64,000 bases of DNA from Spirosoma sp. KUDC1026 (GCF_013375035.1 NZ_CP056032.1:124001-188000); one strand, 5' to 3'. Positions 1-8,764 are shown, counted from the first letter of the stretch. The notes: a model not told the origin generated them from the letters alone. A program made the numbers and translations.

Positions 1-2159
1 TCCTGAAAGCCAACCTCTACGGTCTGCTGTTGGCGGGCTGTTATGTCCTGCTGCTGCGTCGGCACACGTTTTTCGGCCTCAACCGGATTTACCTGCTGGC
101 ATCTGCCGTTCTGTCGCTGGTGCTGCCGCTGGCAACCCTGCCCAGTGAGGCACCGGAAACTCTGCCTATCCCCACGGGGGTGATCATCCTACCGGCCACA
201 ATCGCACCCGCAGAGACTGGCCCCGACTGGGCGGTCTGGGGCGCATGGGGGTACGGAGTCGTTGCGCTGGTACTTCTGGCAGCCCTGCTAACACGGGTGT
301 TCAGCCTGCTACGTACCATCCGGCAGTCAGAAAAAATTGATTACAGTGATCATATACAGGTCTTACCAACCAATTCTGCCACCCCAACCTTCTCCTTTTT
401 TCAATACGTCGTGCTCAGCCCCGCCGACCGGGATAATGCGCTGATTCTCCAGCACGAACTGGTTCACGTTCGGCAGTGGCACAGCGTCGACGTACTGGCG
501 ATGCAGGTCTTGCGTAGTCTGTTCTGGGCCTGTCCGGCGCTGTGGCTGCTGGAGCGGGCGCTCCGGCAGGTGCACGAGTTCCTGGCCGATCAGCAGGCGT
601 CGGCGTACGAACGCAATTATGCCCGGTTGCTGGTCGATTATAGTTTTGGCCTCCAGCCCGTATCTCTGGCAAACGGCTTCTTTAATCCGTCGCTGCTCAA
701 ACAGCGTATCCAGATGCTTCAGCAGCGGGCTACGAGCCGATGGGCATTAGGCAAATACGTCCTGATTGCCCCGCTGGTACTGAGTCTGCTGGCAATGACG
801 ACGGCGCGGGATGAGATCACGGATCTTGTAGCAGATCGGGTTTCTGGCCAGTCAATTACCGTATCAGGGCGGGTAATTAATGCTGCTGATGGTAAGGCTA
901 TTTCTGGTGCTGTTGTCATGAATGGAACTAAAGCTGCTACTACCAACCAGAATGGATTTTATAAGCTCAGCAATATTGATTCAAGAGGAAAACTTGTGAT
1001 TAGTTCATTAGGTTACCGAACGGATATACTCCTGTTGACTAGCTTATCCAAACGGATAAAGCATAATGCATTAACGCTGAATCCTAGCCTAACTCCCACC
1101 TTGGAAGACGAGCTTCCTGCCATGGGTTCTACCTCTGATTACAAAGCCGTTAAGCCTAATCCATCGATGCCCTTGAAGATTGTACCTACTCGTATTGTAA
1201 AAAATGGAGTAGTATTTACCGCTGCGTCCGAGCCGGCTATATTCCCAACAGGAGTCCCAGGTCTGATGAATTACGTGGCTCATAACTTACACTATCCTAC
1301 TAAAGCTAGAGCCGCAGGTTTGGAAGGAGATGTTTATGTCACGTTTACTATTTCGCCAACCGGTAAAGTAAAAGATGCGAAAGTAAATAGAACGCTTAAA
1401 TCTGTTGGTGGGGGTTGCGAAGAAGAGGCCATTCGTGTGGTAAGCAAAATGCCGAACTGGATACCTGCTAAACAAAACGGGCAACCTGTAACCGTGCGTT
1501 ATCAAATTCCAATTCGTTTTGAACTGGAAAATCTCGATGCTAATCGAGAAGTCATTAGTCAGCCTGCGGGCAACGCAAGGGTTGTTTCCGGAAAGGTAGT
1601 CAGCGCAGTCGATGGGAAAGGTCTGCCGGGGGCCACGATCATTATTAAAGATCAGACAAGGGGTACGACAACAAATGCGAAGGGCGAATACAAAATCAAT
1701 ACGTCGCCATCGGAATCCCTGATTTTTAGTTTTGTTGGCTTTAAATCTCAGCTTATCAAAGTGGCCAATCGATCTGTCATCAACGTAGCCCTGGCAACGG
1801 AATCTCCGGCAGTCAATAAAAAGAAAGTAACGGCCGCTCCCGCTACCAAACAGCCCGAATCACGCTCGTTTGTCGCCGTCAACGACAAGGGAAATGCCCA
1901 CTTAACTATCTACAGCGAGGGAAGTTCTCGGACGTATTCGCTGCCGGATTCAATGCGAAAGACGAAGGTCTCAGTAAAGGCTCCTTCGGGCGCAAAGCCT
2001 CTCTACATCATCGATGGCGTTGAGCAGCCTGATCAGGAACTCAAGGCATTAGATCCAAACGCAATTGAGTCGATCAACGTACTCAAAGGCGACCATACCG
2101 CTACGTATGGTGTGAGAGGCAAAGACGGCGTAATTCTTATAACCACGAAAAAGAAATGA
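1..2159 (+). CDS. BlaR1-type M56 peptidase with TonB C-terminal and plug-like tail (5' partial)
   Basis: The frame is open from the first bases, so the true start lies upstream. The visible protein has paired N-terminal membrane helices, then the zinc-protease motif HELVH at 453-467 with a second ligand region VHEFLADQ near 570-593, as in M56/BlaR1 sensors. After a membrane segment near 755-795 come a carboxypeptidase-regulatory-like domain (about 846-1075), a TonB C-terminal domain (about 1260-1530), a second regulatory-like domain (about 1580-1790) and a tail ending in IDGVEQ, IESINVLKG and ILITTKKK, which resembles the plug of SusC receptors (1990-2156). Its role is inferred as a membrane sensor-protease that may also touch TonB machinery. 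It overlaps the next gene by ATGA (2156-2159), so the two are translationally coupled. A BlaI-type repressor gene would be expected upstream, outside the window. Confidence 0.85.
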   Translation, partial: LKANLYGLLLAGCYVLLLRRHTFFGLNRIYLLASAVLSLVLPLATLPSEAPETLPIPTGVIILPATIAPAETGPDWAVWGAWGYGVVALVLLAALLTRVFSLLRTIRQSEKIDYSDHIQVLPTNSATPTFSFFQYVVLSPADRDNALILQHELVHVRQWHSVDVLAMQVLRSLFWACPALWLLERALRQVHEFLADQQASAYERNYARLLVDYSFGLQPVSLANGFFNPSLLKQRIQMLQQRATSRWALGKYVLIAPLVLSLLAMTTARDEITDLVADRVSGQSITVSGRVINAADGKAISGAVVMNGTKAATTNQNGFYKLSNIDSRGKLVISSLGYRTDILLLTSLSKRIKHNALTLNPSLTPTLEDELPAMGSTSDYKAVKPNPSMPLKIVPTRIVKNGVVFTAASEPAIFPTGVPGLMNYVAHNLHYPTKARAAGLEGDVYVTFTISPTGKVKDAKVNRTLKSVGGGCEEEAIRVVSKMPNWIPAKQNGQPVTVRYQIPIRFELENLDANREVISQPAGNARVVSGKVVSAVDGKGLPGATIIIKDQTRGTTTNAKGEYKINTSPSESLIFSFVGFKSQLIKVANRSVINVALATESPAVNKKKVTAAPATKQPESRSFVAVNDKGNAHLTIYSEGSSRTYSLPDSMRKTKVSVKAPSGAKPLYIIDGVEQPDQELKALDPNAIESINVLKGDHTATYGVRGKDGVILITTKKK

Positions 2160-3625
2160 GCACCTTCTCCTATCCCCTAACCGCCAGTTTATATCTGGTA
2201 CTGTTCTACGGCTGTTACGCCTTATTCCTGCGCCGGAACACGTTCTTCGGCCTTAACCGCGCCTATTTGCTGCTCAGCGTGCTGGCTTCGCTGGCGCTGC
2301 CCTTCGTTGAACTGCCGAGTCAGGCCACCGAGTCGCTGCCCGTTGGCACCGTTACGTTGCCTGCGTTCACCGTTGGCGCTGCCGATACGTCGACAACAGA
2401 TGGCCTTTCACTCAGTCAGTGGTTATGGTTGATCTATGGGGCTGGCGTTGCGGTGATGCTGATCCGGCTAGTGGTCAACCTGCGCGCCGTTTTTACGCTC
2501 ATCCGAACGGGCACCGTCGAGTCGTGGCAGGGCCTGCGGCTCGTTCAGCTTCCTGACGATTCAACACCTTCGTTTTCGTTCGGTCGGTATCTGGTCCTAA
2601 GCCAGACGGATGCATTACTCCGCCCCGATATGCTGATTCGTCATGAGATCGCTCATATCCGGCAGCGGCACACAGCCGACATTTTGTTCATTGAGCTGGT
2701 GTGGGCGGCCTTCTGGTTCAATCCGGTGCTGTATTTCTACAAGCGCTCTCTCCAGGAAGTCCACGAATTTCTGGCCGATCAGGCAGCCGTTCGTCAGGAA
2801 ACGAATCCCCAAAACACATCATCCGATTACGCCCGGCAACTAGTTGCCTATGCGCTTCAAACATCCCCCAGTGCACTTACTACTCCTTTCGCATCCTTAT
2901 CAACCTTAAAACAACGTATCCTCATGTTACAAAAACCCGCTTCCAATCGCTCAGCACTGCTACGCTATGCGCTCGTGCTACCCGTTGCTGCCCTCCTGAT
3001 CATGTGTACCCAGCCTGAAAAAGAACTGGTTCAGGTAGAGAAAAAGAACAATGTCATCACCGACATTCCGAAGTCCAACCAATTCAAAGGTGTGCAGGGA
3101 GAAGTGTACACCGTCGTTGAAAAGCAGCCCGAGTTTCCGGGTGGTATGAAAGCACTTGGCAACTACATGGAGAAAAATCTGAAGTATCCAATGCCCGCTC
3201 AGCGCGCTAACGTTAGTGGTCGGGTATTTCTCAGCTTCATCGTGACAACCGATGGCGAGATCAAAAATGTGGAAGTACTCAAAGGGCTTGGGTTTGGCAC
3301 CGACGAAGAAGCCCTCCGCGTGGTAGCCGCTATGCCCCGCTGGACACCTGGATCGCAGGATGGAGTACCGGTCAACGTCAAATACAATCTTCCGATCAAT
3401 TTTGTCTTGGAAGAGGAAGGAGACATCGATGGCCAGACCAGTGAAGACCTGAAGAAGACATATAATACCTTTCTTGTTAACGGCAAGTCTGTTGGATATG
3501 ATGGCTACATAAAGGCAATGAAAGCAGTTACTGCTCTCATGAACGAGAAGGATTCAAAAATAGGAATTCAGTTCGACGCAAAAAATGGTGTTCTAGCAAT
3601 GAAGACTGAGAACTACAATCTTTAA
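2156..3625 (+). CDS. BlaR1-type M56 peptidase fused to TonB C-terminal domain
   Basis: The 489-residue protein starts with two hydrophobic helices, followed by HEIAH at residues 163-167 and the third zinc-ligand region with H203-E204, the M56 metallopeptidase signature shared with BlaR1/MecR1. A hydrophobic stretch ending in a cysteine (LLIMCTQPEKE, near residue 280) follows, then a TonB C-terminal domain at about residues 320-416 (EKQPEFPGG, LGFGTDEEA, PWTPG-like positions). It is a paralogue of the preceding gene but lacks the regulatory-like and plug-like domains. The start overlaps the upstream stop by four bases. The final 70 residues (from FLVNGKS) are not a known domain to me but echo the tail of the next gene. 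Membrane location is inferred from the helices; the substrate is unknown. Confidence 0.85.
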   Translation: MSTFSYPLTASLYLVLFYGCYALFLRRNTFFGLNRAYLLLSVLASLALPFVELPSQATESLPVGTVTLPAFTVGAADTSTTDGLSLSQWLWLIYGAGVAVMLIRLVVNLRAVFTLIRTGTVESWQGLRLVQLPDDSTPSFSFGRYLVLSQTDALLRPDMLIRHEIAHIRQRHTADILFIELVWAAFWFNPVLYFYKRSLQEVHEFLADQAAVRQETNPQNTSSDYARQLVAYALQTSPSALTTPFASLSTLKQRILMLQKPASNRSALLRYALVLPVAALLIMCTQPEKELVQVEKKNNVITDIPKSNQFKGVQGEVYTVVEKQPEFPGGMKALGNYMEKNLKYPMPAQRANVSGRVFLSFIVTTDGEIKNVEVLKGLGFGTDEEALRVVAAMPRWTPGSQDGVPVNVKYNLPINFVLEEEGDIDGQTSEDLKKTYNTFLVNGKSVGYDGYIKAMKAVTALMNEKDSKIGIQFDAKNGVLAMKTENYNL

Positions 3626-3654
3626 GAGTGTTAGTTCTGGCCTTCCTCTTTTAG

Positions 3655-3743
3655 TCCTTACTACGCGTAAGCAACTAACTTGCTCGCAACGCATCATACA
3701 ATGCGTATTGCACCAACACTAATTCTCAAAACAGCGTATTCTC
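3655..3743 (+). pseudogene. Decayed 5' part of an M56 peptidase copy
   Basis: The 90 bases before the truncated TonB gene align loosely with 2825-2930 of the intact M56 gene (the part coding YARQLVAYALQ through LKQRI) but carry indels and in-frame stops. This is what a tandem duplication followed by loss of the peptidase part would leave. The alignment was made by eye and the exact left edge is uncertain. Confidence 0.45.
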
Positions 3744-4361
3744 ATGTTACAAAAACCCGCGTCCAATCGCTCTGCGCTGCTACGCTATGCCTTCGTATTA
3801 CCTGTAGCCGCCCTGTTAACCATGTGTACGCAGCCCGAAAAAGAACTGACGGCCACCGAACAACCTATAGCAGGTGAGATTTACACCGTTGTTGAAAAAC
3901 AACCCGAGTTTCCGGGTGGCATGGCAGCACTGGGCAACTATATGTCTAAGACTATTAAATATCCAGCAGCTGCCGAGCGTGCCAATGTTAGCGGGCGGGT
4001 ATATGTCTCCTTTGTTGTGACAACAACCGGCGAGATTAAAAACGTCGAGATACTCAAAGGGCTTGGCTTTGGAACCGACGAAGAAGCCGCCCGCGTGGTA
4101 GCGGCTATGCCCCACTGGAAACCAGGTTCTCAAGGCGGAACACCCGTTAACGTAAAGTACAATCTGCCCATCAATTTTTCCCTCGACGGTACACCACCAT
4201 CGTCCAACCGCTCGTCGTCCGACATGATGCAAGACATAAAAGTCTTTACGGTTAACGGTAAAGAAGTCACGAAGGAGGAAGCCAGGAACGTTGATCCGAA
4301 CGTAATTGTGCGGATGGACGTCGACAAAGAACAGGGCACCGTTGCCATTACCACGAAGTAA
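3744..4361 (+). CDS. TonB C-terminal domain protein, 5'-truncated copy of the preceding gene
   Basis: This 205-residue frame begins exactly inside a stretch that duplicates the preceding gene: residues 1-30 (MLQKPASNRSALLRYA, then a hydrophobic segment ending in MCTQPEKEL) match residues of its neighbour nearly one for one, and a TonB C-terminal domain follows at about residues 46-145. The M56 peptidase half is gone. Degraded similarity continues upstream of the ATG (about 3655-3743: TACGC, GCAACTA, TTGC and KQRI-coding blocks are shared with 2825-2930) and is broken by stop codons, for example TAA at 3720. The product could still be a short membrane-anchored or lipid-modified TonB-domain protein, or the gene may be dying. 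No clear ribosome binding site is seen. Confidence 0.6.
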   Translation: MLQKPASNRSALLRYAFVLPVAALLTMCTQPEKELTATEQPIAGEIYTVVEKQPEFPGGMAALGNYMSKTIKYPAAAERANVSGRVYVSFVVTTTGEIKNVEILKGLGFGTDEEAARVVAAMPHWKPGSQGGTPVNVKYNLPINFSLDGTPPSSNRSSSDMMQDIKVFTVNGKEVTKEEARNVDPNVIVRMDVDKEQGTVAITTK

Positions 4362-4372
4362 GGCATCGCCGG

Positions 4373-4876
4373 TTACTTCGTTGGCTCGCCGTAGGTCAAC
4401 TCGGTTAGCTTGACGGATGTGCCGAACGGCTTACGTTTGATACGTACCCGAAACAGATTATCAAAATCATCCGATCCGATTTTCGTAAGCGAGGGCTGGG
4501 CATCCAGCCCTTTTACGATTTCCAGAATTGTGTTGCTGTGCCCCACCACCAGCACCGTTTTCCCTCTGATGGCTTTAACCCGCTCCGTAATGGTGCTGGT
4601 CGGCTTTGCCGGATAGTCACGCACCGGCACCGATAGGCGTTTTGCCAGTGGTTCCGCCGTTTGCCGGGTCCGCCGATACGGCGTCGTGAAGATGGAGTCG
4701 ATGGGCTCATTCCCCAGTTTATCCGCCAGTGCGGCAGCCCGTCTGAAACCCACCGGATTCAGATCTGTCGAGTCGGTTTCGGACACTTTTTCGGCATGAC
4801 GTACTACGTACACCGTCGTTGTCGAGCAGGCGGTTAGCACGGTCAGTAAAAGCAGGCAGAGAGCAATTTGGCGCAT
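4373..4876 (-). CDS. Histidine phosphatase (phosphoglycerate mutase-like) lipoprotein
   Basis: The 167-residue product starts at the ATG at 4876, chosen because it puts a 16-residue hydrophobic signal directly before a lipobox cysteine (LTAC, C17); upstream in-frame ATGs add a non-signal leader. The catalytic phosphohistidine motif RHAEK is at residues 26-30, and the second active-site histidine is in VVGHSN. TPYRRTRQTAEPL matches the usual RHG-family helix after the catalytic loop. It is therefore predicted to be an outer-membrane or periplasmic lipoprotein with phosphomonoesterase activity on an unknown substrate. It is convergent with the TonB-domain gene, with 11 bases between the two stops. 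Confidence 0.8.
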   Translation of the reverse strand: MRQIALCLLLLTVLTACSTTTVYVVRHAEKVSETDSTDLNPVGFRRAAALADKLGNEPIDSIFTTPYRRTRQTAEPLAKRLSVPVRDYPAKPTSTITERVKAIRGKTVLVVGHSNTILEIVKGLDAQPSLTKIGSDDFDNLFRVRIKRKPFGTSVKLTELTYGEPTK

Positions 4877-5135
4877 GGTCATCGGGAAAATCATAGCAAG
4901 ATAATCACAGGCCCGGTACAATTTATCGCCAAACGTTTTTTGCGAATGTCAGAACCAATCACCAAATTTGTCCATCAATCTAGTATTCTGATAGATATTG
5001 TGTATTAATTCAGCAGTGGTCGAAACGTAATTTCGTCGCTGAAAACACAATCTACCGCTTACTAATTGACAAGGCACTCAAACCACAATCGGATTGATGT
5101 GCAGCTTATGTTTCAGCATAGTGGCCTTTATTAAA
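4877..5135. other. Intergenic region upstream of the peroxiredoxin-like gene
   Basis: About 260 AT-rich bases separate the divergent phosphatase and peroxiredoxin-like genes. I see no coding frame or RNA gene here; the notable sequence is the conserved element at its right edge, listed separately. Confidence 0.5.
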
Positions 5136-5161
5136 CTACTAAATCAATAGAATAAGTAAAT
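5136..5161 (+). promoter_or_regulatory. Putative Rrf2-type operator, copy 1
   Basis: The bases 5142-5161 (AATCAATAGAATAAGTAAAT) occur, identical over 20 of 20, upstream of the ACT-domain gene at 9243-9262 on the other strand. The left edge forms an imperfect inverted repeat CTACT-N5-AATAG (5136-5150). It ends 11 bases before the ATG of the peroxiredoxin-like gene, and a Rrf2 regulator gene follows that gene. Binding by that regulator is inference from position. Confidence 0.5.
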
Positions 5162-5172
5162 TAATAGAAAAT

Positions 5173-5874
5173 ATGACGCTTGAATTCACGAACGAACTAG
5201 GCGATATCCGCCCTGTCCAGACAAAACCTCGTCATAGATCAGCCGCTGTTGCGCCGTTGGTTTCGGGTGATACGGCTCCTTTTTTCAGCCTGTCGAGTGC
5301 GACCGGCGAGTGGCGCTCGTCGCTGTTTAATCACGCCCAGCCCGCTACGTCGGTGTCGCTGCTGAGTCTGGCCGCAACCAAGCCTGTGGTGGTCAGCTTT
5401 TACTGCCCTTGCTGGGGTGCTTACGCCGAACCTCATCTGGACGCCCTGATCCGGCTCAGCGACGAGCTGCAGAAAAGCGGAGCCGAGCTGATCGTCCTAT
5501 CGAACGAATCACCCAAGGCACTGCAACGGCAGGGTAAGGTTGTCGATTTCCTGTTCGCTTACGACGCCGATTGGCAGGTCGCGCGTCAGTTTGGCGTGTA
5601 CAGCGAAGACAATCCGGTCTGGGATCGGGTCTCCGGCATCTCCGACGAAGCCTTTGTGCCGGCGCTGTACGTGATTGGCCCCGATCGCCAGATCATTTAT
5701 CATGGGATCGACGAAAACTTCGATTCTCCCCTGAACACCGAAGCCGTTCTGGAAGCCGTTGATTCCGTTTCGGCCGCGACGCCGGACCTGATTGATACCG
5801 TGCCGTTTAATCCGTATTCACTGGGATTTTTCGGTTTGTGGCTGGCGGGACTGATCGCTGCGGTAGCCATGTAA
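5173..5874 (+). CDS. Peroxiredoxin/thioredoxin-fold (AhpC-TSA-like) protein with unusual cysteines
   Basis: The 233-residue protein has a redoxin fold outline: a DTAPFFSLSSATG-type start (near residue 34), VVVSFY before the active site, LIVLSNESP, and a late FVPALYVIGPDRQIIYHGID strand. In related AhpC/TSA proteins the active site reads FYRGGWCPYC; here it reads FYCPCWGAYA, so the two cysteines (C78, C80) sit before the tryptophan (W81) and the usual positions are Gly and Ala. Reduction of peroxides or disulphides is therefore uncertain. The C-terminus is hydrophobic (GFFGLWLAGLIAAVAM), suggesting a membrane anchor. The Rrf2 gene starts 62 bases downstream on the same strand, and the shared 20-bp element lies just upstream, pointing to redox or iron-sulphur control. 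Confidence 0.7.
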   Translation: MTLEFTNELGDIRPVQTKPRHRSAAVAPLVSGDTAPFFSLSSATGEWRSSLFNHAQPATSVSLLSLAATKPVVVSFYCPCWGAYAEPHLDALIRLSDELQKSGAELIVLSNESPKALQRQGKVVDFLFAYDADWQVARQFGVYSEDNPVWDRVSGISDEAFVPALYVIGPDRQIIYHGIDENFDSPLNTEAVLEAVDSVSAATPDLIDTVPFNPYSLGFFGLWLAGLIAAVAM

Positions 5875-5936
5875 CCTGGGCGTATATAGTCCTGTTTCAC
5901 CACTCGTACACTACGTAGTTTAGCAAACTCATCCCC

Positions 5937-6365
5937 ATGATTTCAAAGAAAGCAAAGTACGCCATGAAGGCCCTGAAAACTCTGACGGAAGAATACGGCA
6001 GAGGTCCGGTGTTGATTGCTCAGATTTCAGCCCAGGAAAACATTCCCCGCAAGTTTCTGGAGATTATCCTGCTTGAGCTTCGCAATCACGGTATCCTGCA
6101 AAGTCAGAAGGGAAAAGGCGGTGGTTATATGCTACGTGTCGATCCCGAGCGGGTCACCCTGGCGCAGATTCTGCGGGTTATCGATGGTCCTATTGCCCCA
6201 ACGCCCTGCGTATCGCTCAATTTCTACGTAAAATGCGACGATTGTGAGGATGAAGTTACCTGCGCCATCCGGCCAATTATGGAACGGGTGCGCGACGCCA
6301 ATCTGGCGGTTTACGAAAAAACTACGCTCAAAGCCTTCGTCCAGCACGAACTGGTGCTGAACTGA
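5937..6365 (+). CDS. Rrf2-family transcriptional regulator
   Basis: The 142-residue protein opens with MISKKAKYAMKAL, the first helix of Rrf2 winged-helix regulators, followed by the recognition helix region (IPRKFLEIILLEL) and the wing KGKGGGYML. Four cysteines at residues 91, 100, 103 and 109 lie in the dimerisation/sensor region; Rrf2 proteins such as IscR and NsrR bind an Fe-S cluster through three cysteines there, so cluster binding is plausible but the spacing is not identical to those proteins. It follows the peroxiredoxin-like gene and is likely co-transcribed with it. The likely targets are the two promoters that share the 20-bp element. Confidence 0.88.
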   Translation: MISKKAKYAMKALKTLTEEYGRGPVLIAQISAQENIPRKFLEIILLELRNHGILQSQKGKGGGYMLRVDPERVTLAQILRVIDGPIAPTPCVSLNFYVKCDDCEDEVTCAIRPIMERVRDANLAVYEKTTLKAFVQHELVLN

Positions 6366-6378
6366 ACTCAGCGCATCT

Positions 6379-7809
6379 TCAAAACAAATCCGCTATAGCT
6401 CGTCTGGCGGCATGGAAACCACACATGCCGTGTACGCCACCACCCGGCGGTGTCGACGATGAACAGACATATATTCCCTTCGCCGACGTACTGTAGGGAG
6501 CTAACGTAATAACCGGCCGGGTGTAGAGCTGCGTTATATCAATGATACCGCCGTTGATGTCTCCTCCGATATAGTTAGGATTATACGCTTCAACCTGCTG
6601 GGTATTCATGGTGTGCCGGGCCAGAATCAACTCCCGGAAGCCAGGCGCGAATCGCTCAATCTGTCGTTCAATGACCTCCGTCCGATCGTCGGTCGAGCCG
6701 TTCGGTACGTGACAATACGCCCAGGCCGTGTGCTTGCCGGCGGGGGCGCGGCTATCGTCGAACAGGCTTTGCTGAGCCAGCAGGACGAACGGTTTATCAG
6801 GATGTTTCCCCTCGGACGTCTGCTGTTCAGCAGCCGTGATTTCGTCCAGCGTACCGCCGATATGTACCGTACCCGCCTGCCGGCATTCGGGAGCGGTAAA
6901 CGGAATGGGGCCGTCCAGCGCCCAGTCGATCTTGAACACGCCCATACCGTAGCGGTACCGTTCCAGTTGCTTTCGATACAGGGGCGAAAACCGGTCTCCC
7001 GCCAGTGCCAGCATCTGTCTGGGCGTAACGTCGAGCAGAATAGCCCGCGCCGGTGGCAGTTCACTCAGCGACGTAACGAACCGGTCGGTTTCGATCTCCC
7101 CGCCAATCGACCGAAAATACGACGCCAGCGCATCCGCAATTTTGTTGGAGCCGCCCAGGGGCACCGGCCAGTTCTGCAAATGCCCGACCGCCGTCAGCAC
7201 CAGCGCAATGGCCGAGGTGGTCAGGTTCGTAAGCGGCTGGATGGCGTGAGCCGCCATACCTCCCAGGAGCGCCCGCGCTTCGGGCGTTTTGAACCGTTTG
7301 GCCAGCAGGGTAATCGGTTGCAGAGCACTCAGTCCGAAGGCCGCCAGATCGATGGGGTGTTTTGGGAATCGCAACGGCCCCAGCACGTCGGGGGCCAGCC
7401 CCGGCCAGTTCTCGACCAGCGGCCCCAGCAGATTCGTATACGCTTCTGCATCGGCCCCCAGCGTCCGGGCTGTATCAGCGACCGACCCTCGTAGAGCTGC
7501 GGCCTTACCCCCGTCCAGCGGGTGCGCGGCTGCTATGGGTGGATTTACAAACGTCAGGCCGTGTTCGGCAAGCGGCAGGGTTCTGAAAAAGGGCGAGCCA
7601 GCCGCCAGGGGATGAATAGCGGAGCAGATATCGTGCACGAAACCGGGCAGAGTCAACTCTGCCGATCGCAAGCCTCCACCAATCGTTGGCTTGCCTTCAA
7701 TCACCAGCACCGACAGACCTTTTTGCTGCAGCGTAATGGCAGCAGCCAGACCATTCGGCCCTGACCCGACGACGACCGCATCGTATGTTGATTGGCTCAA
7801 AATCTGCAC
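6379..7809 (-). CDS. Phytoene-dehydrogenase-like NAD(P)/FAD-dependent oxidoreductase
   Basis: An N-terminal dinucleotide-binding motif VVVGSGPNGLAAA with a following acidic residue (VIEGKPTIGGGLRS) and the C-terminal PGGGVHGMCGFHAAR match the phytoene desaturase/carotenoid-isomerase type of FAD enzymes. No ATG lies near the N-terminus before the FAD motif. I chose the GTG at 7809 (476 residues); TTG at 7833 or 7800 are alternatives. The gene ends 13 bases from the convergent Rrf2 stop. It lies 76 bases after the DUF1684 gene on the same strand and may share its transcript. Substrate not predictable; there are no other carotenoid genes in the window. Confidence 0.8.
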   Translation of the reverse strand: MQILSQSTYDAVVVGSGPNGLAAAITLQQKGLSVLVIEGKPTIGGGLRSAELTLPGFVHDICSAIHPLAAGSPFFRTLPLAEHGLTFVNPPIAAAHPLDGGKAAALRGSVADTARTLGADAEAYTNLLGPLVENWPGLAPDVLGPLRFPKHPIDLAAFGLSALQPITLLAKRFKTPEARALLGGMAAHAIQPLTNLTTSAIALVLTAVGHLQNWPVPLGGSNKIADALASYFRSIGGEIETDRFVTSLSELPPARAILLDVTPRQMLALAGDRFSPLYRKQLERYRYGMGVFKIDWALDGPIPFTAPECRQAGTVHIGGTLDEITAAEQQTSEGKHPDKPFVLLAQQSLFDDSRAPAGKHTAWAYCHVPNGSTDDRTEVIERQIERFAPGFRELILARHTMNTQQVEAYNPNYIGGDINGGIIDITQLYTRPVITLAPYSTSAKGIYVCSSSTPPGGGVHGMCGFHAARRAIADLF

Positions 7810-7885
7810 GTTGTTTTTTTTATTAACTGCCAACCGCGGATTTCGTTTACGTCAGCGAATCGATTGCCGGCAGGCTGATGGGCCC

Positions 7886-8764
7886 CTAATGATCGCCTTT
7901 GTACTGCTCCCCCGCCCGAATAGCTACCGTCAGCCGGTTTTCTTTCGGGGGCGTTGGGCAGGTAGCATAGGGTGTAAATGCACAGGGTGGATTGTAAGCT
8001 TTGTTGAAATCCAGGTCTACGTACCCATCGGCATTAGGGCCGTCGAGGTCCAGGAAGCGGCCGCCCCCGTAAGTCTCGTGCCGGGTCGTTTCATCGGCAA
8101 AGACCACAAACAAATGTTCTTTGTCGCCCGTAGGAATCAGGATCTGCTCTTTACCGTCCACCGTAAACACCAGTCTGCCGGGTGATTCTTCCTGCGACAC
8201 CCGTCCGGTAACGTCGATAATGGCGATTTTTTCACCGGTTGTCGGGATAAATTTCGCTTTAACGCGCCAGTTTTCCTGGACCGGGAACGTTGGTATACCC
8301 GCGAATGATTTCACCTCGGGGCTTTCCAGATCGCGCAGCCGAACCGCGTATTTGTCGCCCCGTTTGATCACGAACCAACGTAGCGACTGGTGTTCCAGCA
8401 CCACTGGTTTCGTAGCGGGAAAAACCGCCTGCTTCGTAACGGACTGCCCCGCCACCGACACCCCAGCATCGGGAGCTGCTTCGAAGGTGACCGTTCCATT
8501 TTTCAGCACCAGCTTTCCGAGGGATGCTTTGCTATGGTTGGCAGGGAAAACGATACTATTTTTGTCGCTGCTGCCCAGCGTATTTATGCCTTCTTTGAGC
8601 CAGAACAGCCCGGCCAGATTCAGCCAGCCATCTTCGCTTTTCAGGCTTTCGATTCGTTTCTTCTGCCACGCCCGGATCGTTTCTTCGTAGGGCGTATCGA
8701 TCGCGAAGGCCAGCAGCGGTAGCAGGGCTAATAACGTTGCCATGGGTTTGCTCAGTGATTTCAT
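7886..8764 (-). CDS. DUF1684 family exported protein
   Basis: The ATG at 8764 gives 292 residues with a short hydrophobic signal (MATLLALLPLLAFA) and avoids a TTG start further out. The body carries the DUF1684 hallmarks RIESLKSEDGWLNLAGLFWL near the start of the mature protein, ETYGGGRFL, and the cysteine-containing NPPCAFTPYATCP segment before the C-terminus. DUF1684 proteins are widespread in Bacteroidota; no reaction has been assigned to my knowledge. It sits between the ACT-domain gene (134 bases upstream) and the FAD oxidoreductase, all on the minus strand. Confidence 0.85.
   Translation of the reverse strand: MKSLSKPMATLLALLPLLAFAIDTPYEETIRAWQKKRIESLKSEDGWLNLAGLFWLKEGINTLGSSDKNSIVFPANHSKASLGKLVLKNGTVTFEAAPDAGVSVAGQSVTKQAVFPATKPVVLEHQSLRWFVIKRGDKYAVRLRDLESPEVKSFAGIPTFPVQENWRVKAKFIPTTGEKIAIIDVTGRVSQEESPGRLVFTVDGKEQILIPTGDKEHLFVVFADETTRHETYGGGRFLDLDGPNADGYVDLDFNKAYNPPCAFTPYATCPTPPKENRLTVAIRAGEQYKGDH

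Noticed and set aside
6613-7494. Long open frame (293 codons) on the plus strand
   Set aside because: It is antisense to the FAD oxidoreductase, rich in Arg and Gln, and has no domain. The minus-strand gene has clear family motifs.
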